This document shows positions 60,161 through 64,000 of a stretch of DNA of 64,000 nt, one piece after another. The stretch covers positions 49,891,298-49,955,297 of the forward strand of contig NC_089755.1 in the NCBI RefSeq assembly GCF_040412425.1. The letters are read 5' to 3'. Under the pieces are notes generated by a model that saw only the letters and a program-made list of their open reading frames with translations, searched no databases and was not told the origin of the DNA. The position numbers were made by a program, and so were the translations under genes. Positions within the stretch are counted from its first letter, which is position 1, and each line of letters opens with the position of its first letter. The stretch comes from Macrobrachium rosenbergii (taxonomy: Eukaryota > Arthropoda > Malacostraca > Decapoda > Palaemonidae).

Positions 60161-60803
60161 TGTATTTCTGTATGTGAAGAGAGAGAGAATAGTATAAATT
60201 CATATTTTTGTGTGGAAGATATGTGAAAGACAGTAAAGCTACCTTTGAGGAAATACGCAACGCATTCCCTACGGATAAACTGATTATGTGCCCTTTATTC
60301 TTTACGGATTTTTTTCTCAACCGTGACCTCCGTCATAGCCAGCGTTTCTTACCGTCTCCTCAAAGAAAGATCTATTACTTTAGCTCGAATATTTACCCAG
60401 ATTTCAAAACAGGAACTCCTGAGGTGAATTTCGTTTTGAAGTTCGCAGGTCGCAGTGATATCTTCTCTCCAAATGTTAATTGACGCGAGGCTTTCGATAG
60501 TATTTATGAGTACTAAATAGTTTTGGAATGCGCTTGAGCGCTTACAAGTTTCAGAGCAGACGGATACGCATGAACACACACACACACACGCACATATATA
60601 AAGATATACATATATGCATGCGTCTACAATTTCAGTGTGCAGTTTTATATGTCTATGGTTTTGGAGCAATAAATCATAGGACTAATCTGTACAAAACCTT
60701 TAAAAGCCTGGTGTGTCTTTACTGAAAAAATCGACTACTCTTCTTCTCACCTATTATCATCTATACTATTTTTGACACTTCAAAATGTCTGTTTTCCTTT
60801 CCC
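60161..60803. other. unannotated DNA
   Basis: The 91-codon plus-strand open frame at 60208-60483 has no recognisable domain. A short (CA)n occurs near 60575. Confidence 0.4.
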
Positions 60804-61760
60804 ATGGCTTCAGTAGATGAGAAAATAAACCGAATTATTTGGATAGCTGACCTAAAATCTGTCGCTGATGACCAAAGAAGATTCAGAACTCGTCATAATA
60901 AAGAGGCCCCACACAGGATTCTAAGATCAAAGCGGACGAAAAAGTTTTAAGAAGAGGGATCTGTCAGTGATAAGTCACGGTCTGGGAGACCAAGCGTAAA
61001 TGGAGAAAGTGTAGCATCGGTAGAACCAAAGTCTATAGATCTTGGGCAGAACCAGGACCCACACGAGCCTTTTGGGTAGGTCTAAGAAAATTCAGTAAGA
61101 ATGGCGGCTTTGGAGCTGAGCCTTCCAAAATCATCTGTGCGCAAGATTTCTACAAATAAACAAGTAAAAAACTGCGCCGAAGTTTCTTCGGAGTAATCGA
61201 GTTTTCTGTACAGCGTATAATCAAGGCCACCGAAAATAGATCTATCTTTCGGTGGTCTCAGTATAATGCTGTAAGAGCCTTGGCCCCTAAAACTCTCAGC
61301 CGGCCGTGGTGGCCTGTGTTGTAGCGTTGCCAGAAGCACGATTATGGCACGATTATGGCTAATTTTAACCTTAAATAAAATAAAAACTACTAAGGCTAGA
61401 GGGCTGCAATTTGGAATGTTTGATGATTGGAGGGTGGATGATCAAAATACTAATTTGCAGCCCTCTAGCCTGAGTAGTTTTTAAGATCTGAGGGCGGACA
61501 GAAAAAAGTGCTGACAGACAGACAAAGCCGGCACAATAGTTTTCTTTTCAGAAAACTAAAGTCTGTTTGGTGTACAAAAATTCAAGCACACCAATTACTG
61601 TTAGAAGATTTTCATGCTCGACTAACTTTCTGCCATCAGTTCAGAAAAAAAAAAATGTCACAGATGCTATATTTTCGAACAATTTAATGTTTTCTGACGT
61701 AGCAACATTTCACATTAATGTATGTGTGCGTATTTACATTCATATAGGTTTGTGCTTATC
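60804..61760 (+). pseudogene. DUF4817-like HTH / DDE transposase, split
   Basis: From a plausible start Met (ATG 60804) one frame reads MASVDEKINR then QRRFRTRHNKEAPH, KKF-stop-EEGSVSDKSRSGRPSV (stop TAA near 60948) and, still in frame after two more stops, SVRMAALELSLPKSSVRKIS (61092-61151). That is the RRFR...GSVxDxxRSGRP...SVRxxxxELxxxxSSVxKI order of the helix-turn-helix region found in many arthropod Tc1/mariner-like transposases (DUF4817 type). An interspersed repeat follows (about 61157-61561). Beyond it the protein resumes with KIQAHQLLLEDFHARLTF (61577 on) and, after a frameshift at an A run, NNLMFSDVATFHIN, the block around the first catalytic Asp, where most relatives have SDEATFH. 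The rest of the catalytic domain is missing. Superfamily placement is inferred from motifs only. Confidence 0.82.
61157..61561 (+). repeat. hairpin-rich interspersed repeat, copy 6
   Basis: The most complete copy: AACAAGTAAAAAACTG, first hairpin CCGAAGTTTCTTCGG, GTTTTCTGTACAGCGTATAA, CACCGAAAATAGATCTATCT, GATTATGGCTAATTTTAACC, the inverted pair around AAGGCTAGAGGGCTGCAATT, GGGCGGACAGAAAAAAGTGC, and the terminal hairpin AGTTTTC-TTTTCA-GAAAACT. It sits inside the transposase pseudogene, which fixes its boundaries to within a few bases at each end. Confidence 0.94.
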
Positions 61761-61761
61761 A

Positions 61762-62040
61762 GCGCTTATCACCAAAGTACTAAACACTTGAACAGGATTT
61801 CTTACAGAAAAGCGTAAAATTTTCTATATGAATCCACATTGGAATAACTCACGGGTGGCCCATTCATAACCTAATTTCGCAAGTGTTGGCGACTGAATGA
61901 CAGATTCAAGATAAAAACGAGGCGACCAGGTGTGATTTAGGTATTTTTACTGATTGTGGGATGACTTTGTATATATTTAGGAAGGTTAAAGGTAAGACTA
62001 CTTCAATTTCGCCGACAGGATGAAAAGTTATAATCTTTGT
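61762..62040. other. unannotated DNA
   Basis: No continuation of the transposase and no other gene recognised. Confidence 0.4.
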
Positions 62041-62160
62041 TTGTAGTCAGTTAGTTAGGTTAGCATACTGTCCAACGCTTAAGTTTATGCGAATTGTGTT
62101 TTCAGTCAGTAAGTTAAGTTAGCGTAATTGTCCAACGTTTAAGTTTATGCGAACTGCTTT
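62041..62160. repeat. imperfect 60-bp tandem duplication
   Basis: Two copies with TTTTCAGTCAGT(A/T)AGTTA-GTTAGC and CAACG(C/T)TTAAGTTTATGCGAA. The right flank to 62614 holds no gene. Confidence 0.85.
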
Positions 62161-62613
62161 TATTTATTTATCTAATTTTGAGTTTTTAGCTTAAGGAGTG
62201 ACTTACGGCTCTCATAAGTCATATTGGCCTAGAAACCTCGGCCCTGTTCCACTGATTCATGTTCAACGTCCGTGTTTCACACTGATCATTCACTCTAAGT
62301 ATGTTCATAGTTTATAATTTGACACGTTCTTCTGTATATTACTGCTGCAAATTGTGAAAATAGAAAAAGTTTTAGGATAAAATTTTAGACACGATATAAA
62401 AAATGTTAAGCACGTATCTCATGCGGTCGAAGTCAAGGCCAGCGTTGTTCCGAATAGAGCCTATTCATCATCTTTGTATTGTAGCAGATTTAATTAGCCA
62501 AAAGTAAGGTTTGTAAGGGCTTAATGGCTCCTCCATATCAGTGTTTAACTGATAAATCTAACCGGACCGTACTCAAGGAGGAAGTAAAATTTCTGGGAGC
62601 AACCGCTCGGTTG

Positions 62614-62614
<1 letters not shown>

Positions 62615-62664
<50 letters not shown>
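62615..62664. repeat. (CT)n microsatellite
   Basis: About 25 CT units. 62665-63040 is AT-rich without a gene. Confidence 0.97.
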
Positions 62665-62665
<1 letters not shown>

Positions 62666-63038
62666 AGTAATAAAAAAGACAATGAAAACGACAGCAGTAT
62701 TTTGAAAATATATAGGCCTAGCAAGTAGAAAATGTCGACGTTATGGCATGAGGACATGCTTAAGTAGGCCTATGACAAGAACTATATGGTTTAGAGATGT
62801 ACAGAAATGTATACATGTGTGTATGTGTATGCGTGTGTATTTATATATATGATATTTATTTTCACTGGTGAACGTACTGTTAATACAATGATAATAAGTT
62901 CCCAACATGAATGGTTAACAAACTTATGAATAAATTTGATTTTAAGAAGTCTCATACAATCCGAAAATATAATTTAAGTGATAAGTTAGATTGTTTGATT
63001 AAGTTTTCAAATATCTAAAATTTGTCATTTCTATACTC

Positions 63039-64000
<962 letters not shown>

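Overview
The window looks like a stretch of a large, repeat-rich arthropod nuclear genome, most likely a decapod crustacean (shrimp, crayfish or crab group). The reasons are the density of (TA)n, (CT/GA)n and (ATT)n microsatellites, many degenerate minisatellites, a DIRS retrotransposon of decapod type, arthropod telomere-type CCTAA units, and several short interspersed repeats present in multiple diverged copies. The organism is inferred; no species marker was found. No complete host protein gene can be supported. Four short exon-like segments (770-970 minus, 9563-9629 plus, 13031-13092 plus, 28576-28642 minus) are reported at low confidence.

Layout. 1-2.7 kb: unannotated, T-rich on the plus strand. 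2.73-9.37 kb: a nearly full-length but inactivated DIRS retrotransposon with inverted terminal repeats, an internal complementary region, and a gag / reverse transcriptase-RNase H / tyrosine recombinase order. Its gag region holds a 96-bp tandem repeat array and is broken by a 5S rRNA-derived insertion. 9.4-13.3 kb: T-rich unannotated DNA. 13.3-18.8 kb: five near-identical tandem copies of a 1.09-kb unit. 18.8-30 kb: low-repeat DNA whose strand composition flips from T-rich to A-rich near 22 kb, as expected if two transcription units converge there. 30.0-30.9 kb: a decayed hAT transposon with terminal repeats, a probable target duplication and the transposase C-terminal motif. 32-63 kb: a mosaic of microsatellites, minisatellites, palindromes and interspersed repeats.

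Mobile-element content. A hairpin-rich repeat family of about 350-400 bp occurs at 39.3, 44.0 (two joined copies), 46.3, 50.7 and 61.2 kb. The 61.2-kb copy is inserted in a decayed transposase with a DUF4817-like helix-turn-helix (60.8-61.76 kb), which shows the family was mobile. Also present are two copies of a SINE-like repeat (32.4 and 57.5 kb), a MITE-like element with 34-bp terminal inverted repeats (57.05 kb), a tRNA-derived fragment (47.9 kb) and a strong hairpin embedded in (TA)n (48.1-48.5 kb).

The most unusual structures are the 5S rRNA insertion inside the DIRS gag, the consensus splice-donor motifs facing outward at both DIRS ends, and the A-A-B-A-B variant pattern of the 1.09-kb array.
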